A stretch of DNA of 64,000 nucleotides from Fulvivirga lutea (GCF_017068455.1 NZ_CP070608.1:1965488-2029487), one strand, 5' to 3'. Positions 34,266-43,698 are shown, counted from the stretch's first letter. The notes: a model not told the origin generated them from the sequence alone. Translations and numbers: made by a program.

Positions 34266-36165
34266 CAATATATTCTTGATAAGAAATAAAATGGCGATAA
34301 TAATCGCCATTTTTTGTTTCTTTTCGAATTCATTAGTTGCTCAGAAATACAATGTCTCTGATAGTCTCATTGAGATATTAGACAGGAATACAGAAGTTGG
34401 GGAATCAAAGCTTGATATTTTACATGATATAAGTTATCAAGTACCCCAACCAAATAAAAAGGCCAAGTATGCTGATTTACTAATTGAGGAAGCTGTTAAA
34501 CAGAAAAACTATAGATATCATTATCTAGGGTATATCAGTAAAGGGTTTGCCCAAAAATTATTAGGCAATCATACTTCTTCATTAGAGGCCTATCTTAATG
34601 CAGTAAAAATTGCTAATCAAAAATCAGATTCAATTAGCCTTGGTGATGCATATACAAATATTGCTTCATTATATACAGCGCAAGAAGACTATGGTAAAGC
34701 AATTGAATATTATAAATTGGTTGAGGCCATCTATAGGAACAAAGTTGATCCTTCAAGAATTGCAGTTTTATTTGTTAATTATGGATATGCAGCCTATAAA
34801 GCAGAACAATTTGAACTAGCTCTTGAAGTTTTAAATAAAGCAAGTGCCATTAAAAACGGAATAAGTAATAGAGTTAAATCTTATGCAAAAAGTAATCTAG
34901 CTCTTGTACTTGCCAAAACAAATCAAATAGCAGCAGCCACTTCTCAACTAAATGAGGCCGTAGTAATAATGGAAAATAATCAAGATTACTACGCTATTTC
35001 AGATTGTTTAGTAGAGATTGGTGGGGTATATATCGATAATGGTCAAATAGAATTGGGAATTAAAAATCTTGAGGAGGGTTATAATATTGCACGGGAACAC
35101 GGACTTAAGCAACAAATTCAGAATGCATCAAAGCACTTATCAGAAGCTTATAAAATAAAAGGCTACATTGAAAAGGCCTTTGAATATCAATCTAAATATT
35201 ATGCATATCGTGATAGCTTGATGAGTGCAGAAAAAATTCGTGAACTAGGTGATTTAAGAACTGAATTTGAAGTTGGGCAGAAGCAGGCAGAAGTAGACTT
35301 GCTAACGGCAGAAAAGAAGACTCAAAAAATATTACTCTATGCAAGTACTGGAGGAGCAATCTTACTACTTGCTCTTGTTGGCTTGATTTACAAAAATAAC
35401 CGAGACAAAACCAGGATTAATGCCATTCTTGAAGATCAAAAGGCTCAGCTAGAAGAACTGAATAAGACTAAAGACAAGTTTTTCTCCATTATCTCACATG
35501 ACTTGCGCGGGCCGGTGCATGCATTTACAGGCATAAGCAGGCTCATAAAATACTCCGCAGAAGATAATGATAAAGAGGGGTTAGTAGAAATAGCAGAGCA
35601 TGTCGAAAAAACGTCTAAAGATCTTTCCGGAATGTTAGATGGCATGCTAGAATGGGCCATGCAGCAGCAGGGTAGAATGGATTACAAACCTCAACAGGTT
35701 TCTTTGAAATCAATATTTGAAGGTATTAATACATTGTTTATTAATAGTGCGAAAGCCAAGAATATCCAATTGCAATTAGATGTTGATTCTGATGCTCAGG
35801 TATGGGTGGATAAAAACTCTACGCAGACCATTTTTAGAAACCTAGTAAATAATGCGATCAAGTTCACTCCTGAAGGAGGAAGTGTTACAGCATCTGTTTC
35901 GCAACTAGAGAACAGTGCTGAGATAAAAATTACGGATACGGGTATAGGCATCCCCAAAGAAAAATTATCACAATTGTTCAACCAGGTGGGTAGTAAGTCA
36001 TCTTATGGCACAGATGGGGAAAAGGGCCTAGGTCTTGGTTTGCAGCTCGTTTATGAGTTCGTAAAAATGAACCAAGGTACTATTGAAGTTGAAAGTGACG
36101 AAGGGAAGGGGACAACCTTCTTAGTGAATCTGCCTTTATATTCGGATGAGCTTGCCTCTGTTTAA
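34255..36165 (+). CDS. TPR-containing membrane sensor histidine kinase
   Basis: The protein has 636 residues from the ATG at 34255; an internal ATG at 34291 also leaves a signal peptide (MAIIIAIFCFF, ending LVAQ). Periplasmic TPR repeats span about residues 50-320. A transmembrane helix follows at about 360-380, then a HisKA domain with phospho-accepting His in FFSIISHDLRGP (about 415). The HATPase region has NLVNNAIKFTPEGG, DTGIGIP and GLGLGLQLVYEF. It autophosphorylates and passes phosphate to a response regulator that is not encoded next to it, so it is an orphan kinase. The 36162-36165 end overlaps the convergent gene by 4 bases. Confidence 0.85.
   Translation: MELNNIFLIRNKMAIIIAIFCFFSNSLVAQKYNVSDSLIEILDRNTEVGESKLDILHDISYQVPQPNKKAKYADLLIEEAVKQKNYRYHYLGYISKGFAQKLLGNHTSSLEAYLNAVKIANQKSDSISLGDAYTNIASLYTAQEDYGKAIEYYKLVEAIYRNKVDPSRIAVLFVNYGYAAYKAEQFELALEVLNKASAIKNGISNRVKSYAKSNLALVLAKTNQIAAATSQLNEAVVIMENNQDYYAISDCLVEIGGVYIDNGQIELGIKNLEEGYNIAREHGLKQQIQNASKHLSEAYKIKGYIEKAFEYQSKYYAYRDSLMSAEKIRELGDLRTEFEVGQKQAEVDLLTAEKKTQKILLYASTGGAILLLALVGLIYKNNRDKTRINAILEDQKAQLEELNKTKDKFFSIISHDLRGPVHAFTGISRLIKYSAEDNDKEGLVEIAEHVEKTSKDLSGMLDGMLEWAMQQQGRMDYKPQQVSLKSIFEGINTLFINSAKAKNIQLQLDVDSDAQVWVDKNSTQTIFRNLVNNAIKFTPEGGSVTASVSQLENSAEIKITDTGIGIPKEKLSQLFNQVGSKSSYGTDGEKGLGLGLQLVYEFVKMNQGTIEVESDEGKGTTFLVNLPLYSDELASV
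34288..34316 (+). terminator. Terminator-like hairpin overlapping the kinase start
   Basis: AAAATGGCGAT (34288-34298), loop AATA, and ATCGCCATTTT form an 11-bp perfect stem followed by further T residues (to 34316). This fits a rho-independent terminator of the small upstream gene. Its left arm contains the second possible kinase ATG, so it lies within the signal-peptide codons and could attenuate kinase transcription. Confidence 0.7.
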
Positions 36166-36689
36166 TTCACATTAAACCTTGAAAGGTACTCTACTAACAG
36201 ACCATATGTTTGGTGGCGGTCTATAGTTAACTTTTTTTGCTGCAATACATCTTCATACAGATTTTGGAAATTACTCAATTCAATATGTTTAAAGCACCCG
36301 AGAAGATGTCTTGCTATCGGGTTTTGAGGGTTTTCTCTTATCTCCTGATCAAATTTTTGGATAAACTCCTCATACCACTCTTTACGCTGTGTAAAATGAT
36401 ATAGCCGGATAAAAAATGCTTCTAATGTGTTTTTGGCTTCTGAAGAAGTGTAAAAATGCTTACGACATTTACCATCGAATGGCTTATCAGCGTATTTAAA
36501 TAATTGATTGATAATATAGTCATTCAAGTTCAACGAATTCTCGTAAATGATATCCGTTTTGTACTTTGAATTGGTAAGAAAATACTGGCTATCGAACATG
36601 GAGTGAAGCAAACTATGGAATCGCTGGCATCTTTCATTGTCCATGAAAAAGCCGGGTGCAGCTGGTCCCTGTATGCTTATAAATTTCAT
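36162..36689 (-). CDS. Hypothetical protein, 175 aa
   Basis: This soluble, helix-rich protein starts with ATG at 36689. Visible segments are GPAAPGFFMDNERCQRFHSLL at the N-terminus, KCRKHFYTSSEAKNTLEAFF in the middle and NPQNPIARHLLGCF near the C-terminus. It has no signal peptide or membrane helix. I do not recognise the family. It is separated from the upstream ankyrin gene by 31 bases on the same strand, so the two may be cotranscribed. Its stop codon overlaps that of the kinase on the other strand. Confidence 0.55.
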   Translation of the reverse strand: MKFISIQGPAAPGFFMDNERCQRFHSLLHSMFDSQYFLTNSKYKTDIIYENSLNLNDYIINQLFKYADKPFDGKCRKHFYTSSEAKNTLEAFFIRLYHFTQRKEWYEEFIQKFDQEIRENPQNPIARHLLGCFKHIELSNFQNLYEDVLQQKKLTIDRHQTYGLLVEYLSRFNVN

Positions 36690-36720
36690 CTCAAGCCAAT
36701 TTTTCTATACTTTTTTGCTT

Positions 36721-37095
36721 TTAACTATTCACTCTTTCTTTAAGCAATTTTGCAATTGCTGGTTGATCATATTTTTCTGCAAATGCAAGTGCTGTGTCCC
36801 CCTGATGATTTTTTAATGAGGTATCGGCTCCATGATCCAATAGTAAATTAACAATTTTTTCTGACCCTTTAAAGCAAACACCCATTAATGCTGTATTGCC
36901 ACTCGCATCCTGGGCATTAATATTGGCTCCGGATTCAAGCAGTATTTTGGCAGCATCAACATCGTCAAAGTAAGTAGCGAGAATTAATGGGGTGAAACCG
37001 CGTCCATCCGGATGGTTAACGACTTGTGGATTGTTGGTAATAATATTTTTAAGTGCAACCAGGTCTTTATTTCTCAGTGCTTCTGTAATGGTCAT
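36721..37095 (-). CDS. Ankyrin-repeat protein next to oxyR
   Basis: The 124-residue cytoplasmic protein consists almost entirely of three to four ankyrin repeats (GFTPLILATYFDDVDAAKILL, then GNTALMGVCFKGSEKIVNLLL, then GDTALAFAEKYDQ). Ankyrin genes sit beside catalase genes in several bacteria, for example ankB-katB of Pseudomonas, where they help catalase function or localisation. Here no catalase is adjacent, but the gene is divergent from an OxyR-type regulator 80 bases away. A role in peroxide stress is inferred from that. Confidence 0.88.
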   Translation of the reverse strand: MTITEALRNKDLVALKNIITNNPQVVNHPDGRGFTPLILATYFDDVDAAKILLESGANINAQDASGNTALMGVCFKGSEKIVNLLLDHGADTSLKNHQGDTALAFAEKYDQPAIAKLLKERVNS

Positions 37096-37175
37096 GGTTA
37101 TGTAATATTTAGAAGTTTACCTCTAACTTAGTATAAGTTGTATTTATTAGTTTTATGTCTTTATAAGTTCTTATT

Positions 37176-38117
37176 ATGACACTACAGCAATTAAACTATG
37201 CCTTACAGTTACAGAAATATGGCAATTTTGGAGAGGCCGCCCATCATTTAAAAATTAGTCAGCCAGCACTGAGTTTACAAATAAGCAAGCTGGAGAAAGA
37301 AATGGGGCTACTCATTTTTGATCGATCGCGGAGCCCGGTAGTGCCTACAGTTGAAGGCCGCGCATTTTTAGATAAAGCAAGTGGAGTGGTGCATCAGGCA
37401 GATGACTTAAAGGAGTTTGCGTTGAATACATCAGATTCATTATCAGGCACTTTAAAAATTGGAATTATTCCTACACTGGCTCCTTTTCTGGTGCCGCTAT
37501 TTGCCTATTCTTTTCAGGAAAAGTATCCGGGTATTTCACTAGACATTAATGAAGTGATTACCGAAAAAACGGTAGTGGGCGTGAGAGATGGCCAGCTGGA
37601 TGCGGGTATTTTATCTACACCCATCAATGCCTCAGGTGTGGAGTCATTTCCGTTGTTTTACGAGAAATTTTTTTTGTATTCCTCTCCAAAGGTTCCTAAA
37701 CGGCAACGGACATTATCTACTATCGATTACCGTAAACTATGGCTTTTAGATGAGGGTAACTGCTTTAGAGATCAGGTGAATGATTTTTGTAATGTTTCTA
37801 AAATCAGGGAAAATAAAGATTTTATTTATAGAAGTAACTCCATTGATGCACTCATCAGAATTGTGGATAGTAAAGGCGGAATGACTATTTTGCCAGAGCT
37901 AACTACATTAATTCTTAACGAAGAACAAGAGGAAAATATTAGCGAAATAAATACAGGAAAAACGAAAGCAAGAGAAGTAGGTTTGATCAAACGCCCCAGA
38001 ACAAATAAGGAAAATATGATTAGTGTTTTAATGGATCACATCGTTGCCAGCATTCCAAAAAATATGTTGAATTCTAAAAAGCTAGAGGTAGTGGACCCAA
38101 ATATTCACATGGTGTAA
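37176..38117 (+). CDS. oxyR: OxyR-like LysR-family peroxide regulator
   Basis: The 313-residue protein has the N-terminal LysR winged helix (LNYALQLQKYGNFGEAAHHL, then SQPALSLQISKLE) and a substrate-binding domain. Cys196 in LLDEGNCFRDQ and Cys205 in NDFC are 9 residues apart, exactly like the C199/C208 redox pair of E. coli OxyR. It should form a disulfide on H2O2 exposure and activate antioxidant genes. It is divergent from an ankyrin gene and converges on a second ankyrin-like gene 10 bases away. The two divergent genes share an 80-bp promoter region (37096-37175), which is its likely autoregulated operator. Confidence 0.9.
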   Translation: MTLQQLNYALQLQKYGNFGEAAHHLKISQPALSLQISKLEKEMGLLIFDRSRSPVVPTVEGRAFLDKASGVVHQADDLKEFALNTSDSLSGTLKIGIIPTLAPFLVPLFAYSFQEKYPGISLDINEVITEKTVVGVRDGQLDAGILSTPINASGVESFPLFYEKFFLYSSPKVPKRQRTLSTIDYRKLWLLDEGNCFRDQVNDFCNVSKIRENKDFIYRSNSIDALIRIVDSKGGMTILPELTTLILNEEQEENISEINTGKTKAREVGLIKRPRTNKENMISVLMDHIVASIPKNMLNSKKLEVVDPNIHMV

Positions 38118-38127
38118 TCCGCCTTCG

Positions 38128-38631
38128 CTATTTGATATTCACTTTCGTTTCTTTTAAACCTTTTGACTGAAGATATTCATACAACTGAGCAGCTTCTTCA
38201 CCACCAACTTTAGCATAATGTAATAAGGTAAACCCATGCGGGCCTATAGAATGGATGGCGTTCGGATAAATCTCCAATACGGGTTTTACCAACTCCGCTT
38301 TGCCTAGCATTGTTAAAGCGAATATGTTTAGTCTGCTGCCTGATTCGATCAAATAATTGGCTATTTCTTTGTTTCCAACATGTCCGGCACCTTCAATGGC
38401 TTCCTCAAAATCACCACTTCCCCAATCGTGCCGGCAATGAATGAGGTTAGGGTCATTGGCCAGCATTTCTTTCACCCGATCGAGATTATTGTGGCCAGCA
38501 GCTACGAACTCCTTTACTATATCTCTGCTATAAGGTTCGTTATCAGCAGCGCTAACCATGTTTGGGGTTAAAAAAACGGCACTGCCAAGCAGGCCGTTTC
38601 TGATAAATGTTTTTCTATCCATACCACTCAT
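38128..38631 (-). CDS. Exported ankyrin-repeat protein
   Basis: The 167-residue protein begins with a basic-hydrophobic leader (MDRKTFIRNGLLGSAVFLTP, ending VSAA) that looks like a Sec or Tat-like signal without a twin Arg. Ankyrin repeats follow (NNLDRVKEMLANDPNLIH, GNKEIANYLIESGS, GFTLLHYAKVGGEEAAQ). It may use the ATG at 38631 or the one at 38622. It starts 4 bases after the PDZ-hydrolase stop, so both are in one operon, and it converges on oxyR. A second ankyrin gene is on the far side of oxyR. Confidence 0.82.
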   Translation of the reverse strand: MSGMDRKTFIRNGLLGSAVFLTPNMVSAADNEPYSRDIVKEFVAAGHNNLDRVKEMLANDPNLIHCRHDWGSGDFEEAIEGAGHVGNKEIANYLIESGSRLNIFALTMLGKAELVKPVLEIYPNAIHSIGPHGFTLLHYAKVGGEEAAQLYEYLQSKGLKETKVNIK

Positions 38632-38635
38632 ACGT

Positions 38636-39955
38636 TTATTTGAGCTTAATGGGTTTCATTCCAGCCATTTCCCTGGCCCAATTAACTACCAATTCGGCCA
38701 TTTTTGGATCCCATGTACCCGGCTTTCCAAAAAATGAATTATCTGGCGACTCATGGATAGTATTCCAATGATCCAAATCCTTATACCTTACCAATTCGTG
38801 ATCTTTATGGCCTGCTTTTTCCAAAACTTCTATGATCATATCATTGTCGAAATCTGACATTATCCAATCATTGGTGCCTCTTAATATCCTTACAGGTGCT
38901 TTTAGCCGCTCCCATTCTCCGGCTAAATCATAATCCTGCAATTGATGGTAATATTCCATGGGTCTGCCATACATGTGATTGGGTGAGTGGTAATTGTATT
39001 CGGCTAAAGCAGGATATTCATCAATAATTTCGCCATAGCTCTTTTTTAGAATTAGCATGTTGTAATAAAGCGGAATGTACCCTTCATTCATTTTCTTAAT
39101 GATGGTGCTCTCGTCAACCCCTTGCATTTCCTGAAGCCTTCGTTCGATTTCCAGCATATGCTCAAACCAGGTTTTAAAGAAAGTACCATCTGAAATTACT
39201 CCTGCAAGGTTAAACTCATTGGCCAGCATAGGTGCTTGGGCGCTGCCCATACTTGAACCATAAAGTATAATTTTGGTGGTATCTACATAATCCAATGATT
39301 TCAGCTTTCTAATGCCCGCTTTGTAGCCGGCCAGATCCATTTCAAAATCTCCCGAGGCACAATCACCCTCACTGTCACCAACGCCCGGTTTGTCTACCCG
39401 CATTACAACCATTCCGGATTGCTCAACAACAGTGCGTATCATTCGTGCCCAATTATGGCTTCGGTCGGTGTAGGTTTCTAATGTGCTGCAACTCAAACCT
39501 TGCACGAAAAATATAGCTGGTAGTTTACCTTGGCTATTTTCCGGTTTGGTGATAATCGCCCGATGGCTCAACCCATAGTCACTAATTATTTCAGTATAAT
39601 TAGTTTGCAAACCTTCATGCTCTTCGAGTGGCAGGGCATTAAGAGTTACTGATTTATTAAAAACATCGGCACCTCTTCGCACGAGCAGTTCAGTAGGGGT
39701 GTTGGCTCTTATGGCATAGGTAACGGAAGTAATATCCTCAGGTATTGTGATTAACCTTCCATCAACACTAAGTAAAATATCACCTATCATTAAGCCCGAC
39801 TTATCGAGTGGGCTATCTTTTTCAATGGATTTTAGAATGGCACCGGGTGCTCCATCCACTTTGTTTAATGATGCTTGCCATTGCGCTCTTCGCGTTAGTT
39901 TCTGTGCTGAAGTAGCAACTGTGATAATTAAAAATAGTAATGTAATTGACCGCAT
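38636..39955 (-). CDS. Exported PDZ-domain alpha/beta hydrolase
   Basis: The 439-residue protein has a signal peptide (about residues 1-17). It then has a PDZ domain (about 25-100; PGAILKSIEKDSPLDKSGLMIGD) and an alpha/beta hydrolase fold of the acyl-peptidase/S9-like kind. The nucleophile elbow is YGSSMGSAQ. The acid is likely in GTNDWIMSD and the His in DHWNTIHE. It acts in the periplasm on an unknown ester, peptide or amide. The PDZ-hydrolase combination is uncommon but known in Bacteroidota. It is cotranscribed with the exported ankyrin gene. Confidence 0.82.
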   Translation of the reverse strand: MRSITLLFLIITVATSAQKLTRRAQWQASLNKVDGAPGAILKSIEKDSPLDKSGLMIGDILLSVDGRLITIPEDITSVTYAIRANTPTELLVRRGADVFNKSVTLNALPLEEHEGLQTNYTEIISDYGLSHRAIITKPENSQGKLPAIFFVQGLSCSTLETYTDRSHNWARMIRTVVEQSGMVVMRVDKPGVGDSEGDCASGDFEMDLAGYKAGIRKLKSLDYVDTTKIILYGSSMGSAQAPMLANEFNLAGVISDGTFFKTWFEHMLEIERRLQEMQGVDESTIIKKMNEGYIPLYYNMLILKKSYGEIIDEYPALAEYNYHSPNHMYGRPMEYYHQLQDYDLAGEWERLKAPVRILRGTNDWIMSDFDNDMIIEVLEKAGHKDHELVRYKDLDHWNTIHESPDNSFFGKPGTWDPKMAELVVNWAREMAGMKPIKLK

Positions 39956-40072
39956 AGTTTTCTTGTTTTTCTGCCAATTTGTAGAATAGAGCTCATTGAT
40001 TTTTCTTATTTATGTGAACGATGCGACTTGTTATGCGTATGACTCTCAAAATATGATATTCTAAAACTGCGG

Positions 40073-40804
40073 ATGTTTAGAAACGGCTATTTATTTGGTT
40101 CAAGAATATTAACCCATACATTATTTTGGGCTGCTTATTATATTCTGTTTAGTCTGATATGGGCCAAGGGTAGCTATTATGAAAGCTTTGGGCTGGAGTT
40201 TATTTTGCTGCCCATTAGAATTACGGCTTCATACATTTCAATGTATTTCTTGATACCGAACTTCTTGTTGAAAAAAAAGGAAGTTAAGTTCGGAATGTAC
40301 TATTTGTTGGTGATCATTATCGGTGGCATCCTTCAGCGGCTGTTCACTTATTTCTATTATGAGTTATTGATACTGGAAACTACACATGGTTTGTTATCAA
40401 TCGGTGGAATTATACAGTCAGTTGTATTGATCAATACCACAGTTCTTTTACTATCAGCATTGAAAATATTTCAATATTGGAAAATAGAGCATGAGAAAAA
40501 GGAAGATGCTCTGGAAGAGTTAATAGAAATACGTGCAGAGAAAAGAAACTATCGGGTTAACCCAAAGGACATCCGATACATTGAGGGATTGGGTAATTAT
40601 GTGATCTTTTATTTGAAGGATGATAAAAAACTGATCAGTTATATTTCATTAAAAGAAGCAGAAGAATTATTGCCGGATTCCTTCATGCGGTCGCATAAGT
40701 CGTTTGTAATTAATAAAGACCATGTGCAGTCGTATACCAACGATAGTGTAGAGATATCGGGCAGGATACTACCGGTGGGGAAGTCGGTTCAAATAGAATT
40801 CTAA
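40073..40804 (+). CDS. Membrane LytTR-type transcriptional regulator
   Basis: The 243-residue protein has four N-terminal hydrophobic helices (about residues 10-135), a short coiled coil (HEKKEDALEELIEIRAE) and a C-terminal LytTR DNA-binding domain (NPKDIRYIEGLGNYVIFYL, then SFMRSHKSFVINKDHVQSY). It is a one-component membrane regulator rather than a classical response regulator, since no receiver domain is present. Its signal is unknown. The gene is followed tail-to-tail by the MFS gene with a 4-base stop overlap. The intergenic region upstream (39956-40072) shows no clear promoter. Confidence 0.88.
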   Translation: MFRNGYLFGSRILTHTLFWAAYYILFSLIWAKGSYYESFGLEFILLPIRITASYISMYFLIPNFLLKKKEVKFGMYYLLVIIIGGILQRLFTYFYYELLILETTHGLLSIGGIIQSVVLINTTVLLLSALKIFQYWKIEHEKKEDALEELIEIRAEKRNYRVNPKDIRYIEGLGNYVIFYLKDDKKLISYISLKEAEELLPDSFMRSHKSFVINKDHVQSYTNDSVEISGRILPVGKSVQIEF

Positions 40805-41958
40805 ATACGCACTTTTTTCAGGCTCATCAAACCGAAAAGTGGCCCAATAACAAGGACTAAAAATACCAGTGGTGTTGCAAAAATGTCAAGCAAGTATTGT
40901 GTGAGTTGTATACTGATGATGGTTAAGGAAAAGCCGATGCAATTTACGATAGTAAGTGCAGTACCTTTCGTTTGAGCCTCTGCGTGAGTGGCTACCAATG
41001 TAGAAAAGAGCGGTGAATCAGGAATTACAGTAAAACCCCAGATGAGCAGGAAAGTTAAAAATAGTTCGGTAGGTAAATAACTAAATGCGATGGGTGACAG
41101 CAGGCAACACATACCAGATATTGATAGCGAAATAAAAGCGATTTGTTTAACACCTCCAGAAACGGATAGATAGCCACCAATTACGCAACCAATTCCGCCT
41201 ATGGCAATAATCAAAAAGGACCAGCCTGAAATGTTCACTTCATAATTACTGTATTCTGAAACGGCTGCAAGCATCAAAGGTACAAATGCCCAAAAGGTAT
41301 ACAGCTCCCACATATGTCCGAAATAGCCGAAGGCTGCTGACTTGAGTTCTTTATTTTTAAAAACGTCAAAGAAGGCAGATAATTTAACTTGCAAACCGGG
41401 TTTACGATATGGACCATCAGGTACAAAAAGCAGAATGCTAAGTCCACCAAGAAAGGCGAGGGCTGAAGTGCAATAGATTACTACTTGCCAGTCTAAACTT
41501 CCTGAGAAGAACTTAATGAGGTGAGGCAGTGCTGTACCTAAAACTAAAGCACCTACCAAATACCCCAAAGCAGTTCCAAGGCCTTTTTGATAGTAGTCTG
41601 CCGCTATTTTCATTCCAACCGGATAGATACCTGCTAACAGCACACCTACACAAAATCGAATGATAAGAAGTGATACTAGTGTGTTGGAGTGTACTGTTAA
41701 TGCTAAATTGATCAATGATCCGGATACGGCACACCAGAAAAATAATTTTGATGGTGAAAATCGATCGGCCAAATTAAGAATAGCAAAGAGAAGCGTTCCT
41801 GAAATAAACCCGAACTGAACTGCAGAAGTTAAATAGCTAACATCCGTAGTTTCTAAATAAAAGTCTTCTACCAGTCCGCCTATTACGGCATTGGTAGCAA
41901 ACCACAATGAGGTGCAATAGAATTGAGCAAGAACAATGATGGGTAGCTTTGCTTGCAT
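40801..41958 (-). CDS. MFS transporter
   Basis: The 385-residue protein has about 11-12 transmembrane helices and the MFS pattern of helix 1-2 (QFYCTSLWFATNAVIGGL), a DRFSPSK-type loop and an intracellular central loop at about 190-205. It is a secondary transporter of the CynX/NimT or drug-efflux-like branch; the substrate is unknown. It is divergent from the SulP gene over 92 bases. Confidence 0.85.
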   Translation of the reverse strand: MQAKLPIIVLAQFYCTSLWFATNAVIGGLVEDFYLETTDVSYLTSAVQFGFISGTLLFAILNLADRFSPSKLFFWCAVSGSLINLALTVHSNTLVSLLIIRFCVGVLLAGIYPVGMKIAADYYQKGLGTALGYLVGALVLGTALPHLIKFFSGSLDWQVVIYCTSALAFLGGLSILLFVPDGPYRKPGLQVKLSAFFDVFKNKELKSAAFGYFGHMWELYTFWAFVPLMLAAVSEYSNYEVNISGWSFLIIAIGGIGCVIGGYLSVSGGVKQIAFISLSISGMCCLLSPIAFSYLPTELFLTFLLIWGFTVIPDSPLFSTLVATHAEAQTKGTALTIVNCIGFSLTIISIQLTQYLLDIFATPLVFLVLVIGPLFGLMSLKKVRI

Positions 41959-41999
41959 ACGATTGCAATATGGAATGAAAAATTTAGAAATAAGAATAC

Positions 42000-42031
42000 T
42001 TTGCCCTTCTATACTTAAAGCTCTAGCTTTG
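42000..42031 (+). promoter_or_regulatory. Consensus promoter of the SulP transporter gene
   Basis: TTTG (42000-42003), a 20-base spacer and TAGCTTTG (42024-42031) match both halves of the Bacteroidota promoter (TTTG-N19-21-TAnnTTTG). It lies 19 bases before the ATG at 42051. Confidence 0.72.
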
Positions 42032-42050
42032 CACCCTTTTCCAGGAAACT

Positions 42051-43643
42051 ATGAGAGAATTTATAATAAAGAGAACGGCTAACGCCAAGAATGATATTTT
42101 AAGTGGGCTAACCGTTGCGTTGGCTTTAGTGCCGGAGGCGGTGGCCTTTGCCTTTGTGGCTGGTGTAGATCCTTTGGTGGGTCTTTACGCTGCATTTATG
42201 ATTGGCTTGATTACCTCTATTTTTGGTGGCAGACCGGGGATGATTTCAGGGGCAACAGGTGCCTTAGCAGTGGTGATGGTTACTTTGGTAGCTCAAGGAA
42301 ATGCTATGGGTGCTGAAGGTGAAAATCTTGGGCTTTATTATCTCTTCGCAACGGTGATTTTGATGGGAATCATTCAAATGATCGTAGGCCTTTTAAAGCT
42401 GGGAAAATTCGTACGCTTAATTCCTCATCCTGTAATGATGGGTTTTGTAAACGGTTTGGCCATTGTAATCTTCCTTTCGCAATTAGGGATGTTTAAAGAA
42501 GTAGTAGATGGGCAAAAGGTGTGGTTGCAAGGGCTGGACTTAGGCTTGATGATTGGCTTGGTATTTTTAACCATGGCCATTATGCACTTCCTGCCGCGCA
42601 TAAATAAGAAATTACCAGAGGCATTGATCGCCATTATTGTGGTTTCCGGAATCGTGATATTTGGTGGCTTGGATGTAGCTACAGTAGGTAGCTTTATCAG
42701 AAGTGGAGGTGGTTCTGGTCTTGAGGGGGGCTTACCAACGTTTCAAATAGACATTTTTAATAAGGTGCCATTTACATGGGAAACCTTGAAGTTTATAGGA
42801 CCTTATGCAGTTATTCTAGCGGCCATAGGGTTGATAGAGTCATTAATGACTTTGAATTTAATTGATGAGTTGACTGAAACACGAGGTCATTCTAATAGAG
42901 AATGTATGGCACAAGGTGGTGCCAATATTGTCACTGGTTTATTTGGTGGAATGGGCGGTTGCGCCATGATCGGTCAGTCTATCATTAACATTAAATCCGG
43001 TGGACGAACCAGACTTTCAGGAATTGTAGCAGCCCTTTCATTGTTGGCATTTATTTTATTTGCCTCTGGTCTAATTGAGCAAGTACCTATTCCAGCCTTA
43101 GTTGGAGTAATGTTTATGGTGGTGATTGGCACATTTGCATGGAGTAGTTTCAGAATTATCAATAGAATTCCTTTGAGTGATGCCATTGTACTTGTGGCTG
43201 TTTCAGCGCTAACAGTAATTTTTGATTTAGCGATTGCTGTAATCGCTGGTATCATTATCAGTGCGTTGGTTTTTGCGTGGGAAAATGCAAAACGCATTCG
43301 AGCGAGAAAACACACACTAGAAGATGGCACCAAGGTGTATGAAATCTGGGGGCCGTTATTTTTTGGTAGCATTCAGCAATTCAACAGCAAGTTCGATGTA
43401 AATGGCGATCCTGATAAAGTAATTATTGACTTTATAGAATCCAGAGTTTCTGACCATTCTGCTTTGGAAGCCCTTTTCAACTTAGTAGAGAAATACGAGG
43501 CGGCAGGCAAAGAAGTTAAAATAAGACACCTGAGCGAAGAGTGTCAGAGATTAATGGTAAAGGCTTCTCCGAAACTGGAGGCAGTTATTGAGAAAGATAT
43601 TGAAGATCCACGCTATCACGTAATGGCCAATGCGATGCAGTAG
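42051..43643 (+). CDS. SulP-family anion transporter with STAS domain
   Basis: The 530-residue membrane protein has about 14 helices and the SulP signature at the N-terminus (SGLTVALALVPEAVAFAFVAG, then PLVGLYAAF), and GATGALAVV. A STAS domain forms the last 110 residues (YEIWGPLFFGSIQQF, VIIDFIESRVSDHSALE). SulP proteins move sulfate, bicarbonate or other anions with Na+ or H+; the exact ion is not given by sequence. It is driven by a strong-looking promoter. STAS may regulate activity. Confidence 0.92.
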   Translation: MREFIIKRTANAKNDILSGLTVALALVPEAVAFAFVAGVDPLVGLYAAFMIGLITSIFGGRPGMISGATGALAVVMVTLVAQGNAMGAEGENLGLYYLFATVILMGIIQMIVGLLKLGKFVRLIPHPVMMGFVNGLAIVIFLSQLGMFKEVVDGQKVWLQGLDLGLMIGLVFLTMAIMHFLPRINKKLPEALIAIIVVSGIVIFGGLDVATVGSFIRSGGGSGLEGGLPTFQIDIFNKVPFTWETLKFIGPYAVILAAIGLIESLMTLNLIDELTETRGHSNRECMAQGGANIVTGLFGGMGGCAMIGQSIINIKSGGRTRLSGIVAALSLLAFILFASGLIEQVPIPALVGVMFMVVIGTFAWSSFRIINRIPLSDAIVLVAVSALTVIFDLAIAVIAGIIISALVFAWENAKRIRARKHTLEDGTKVYEIWGPLFFGSIQQFNSKFDVNGDPDKVIIDFIESRVSDHSALEALFNLVEKYEAAGKEVKIRHLSEECQRLMVKASPKLEAVIEKDIEDPRYHVMANAMQ

Positions 43644-43698
43644 TAGCAACTACAAATGAAAAGAGGGAACCTGAAAAGGTAGACAAATTAAATATGGA

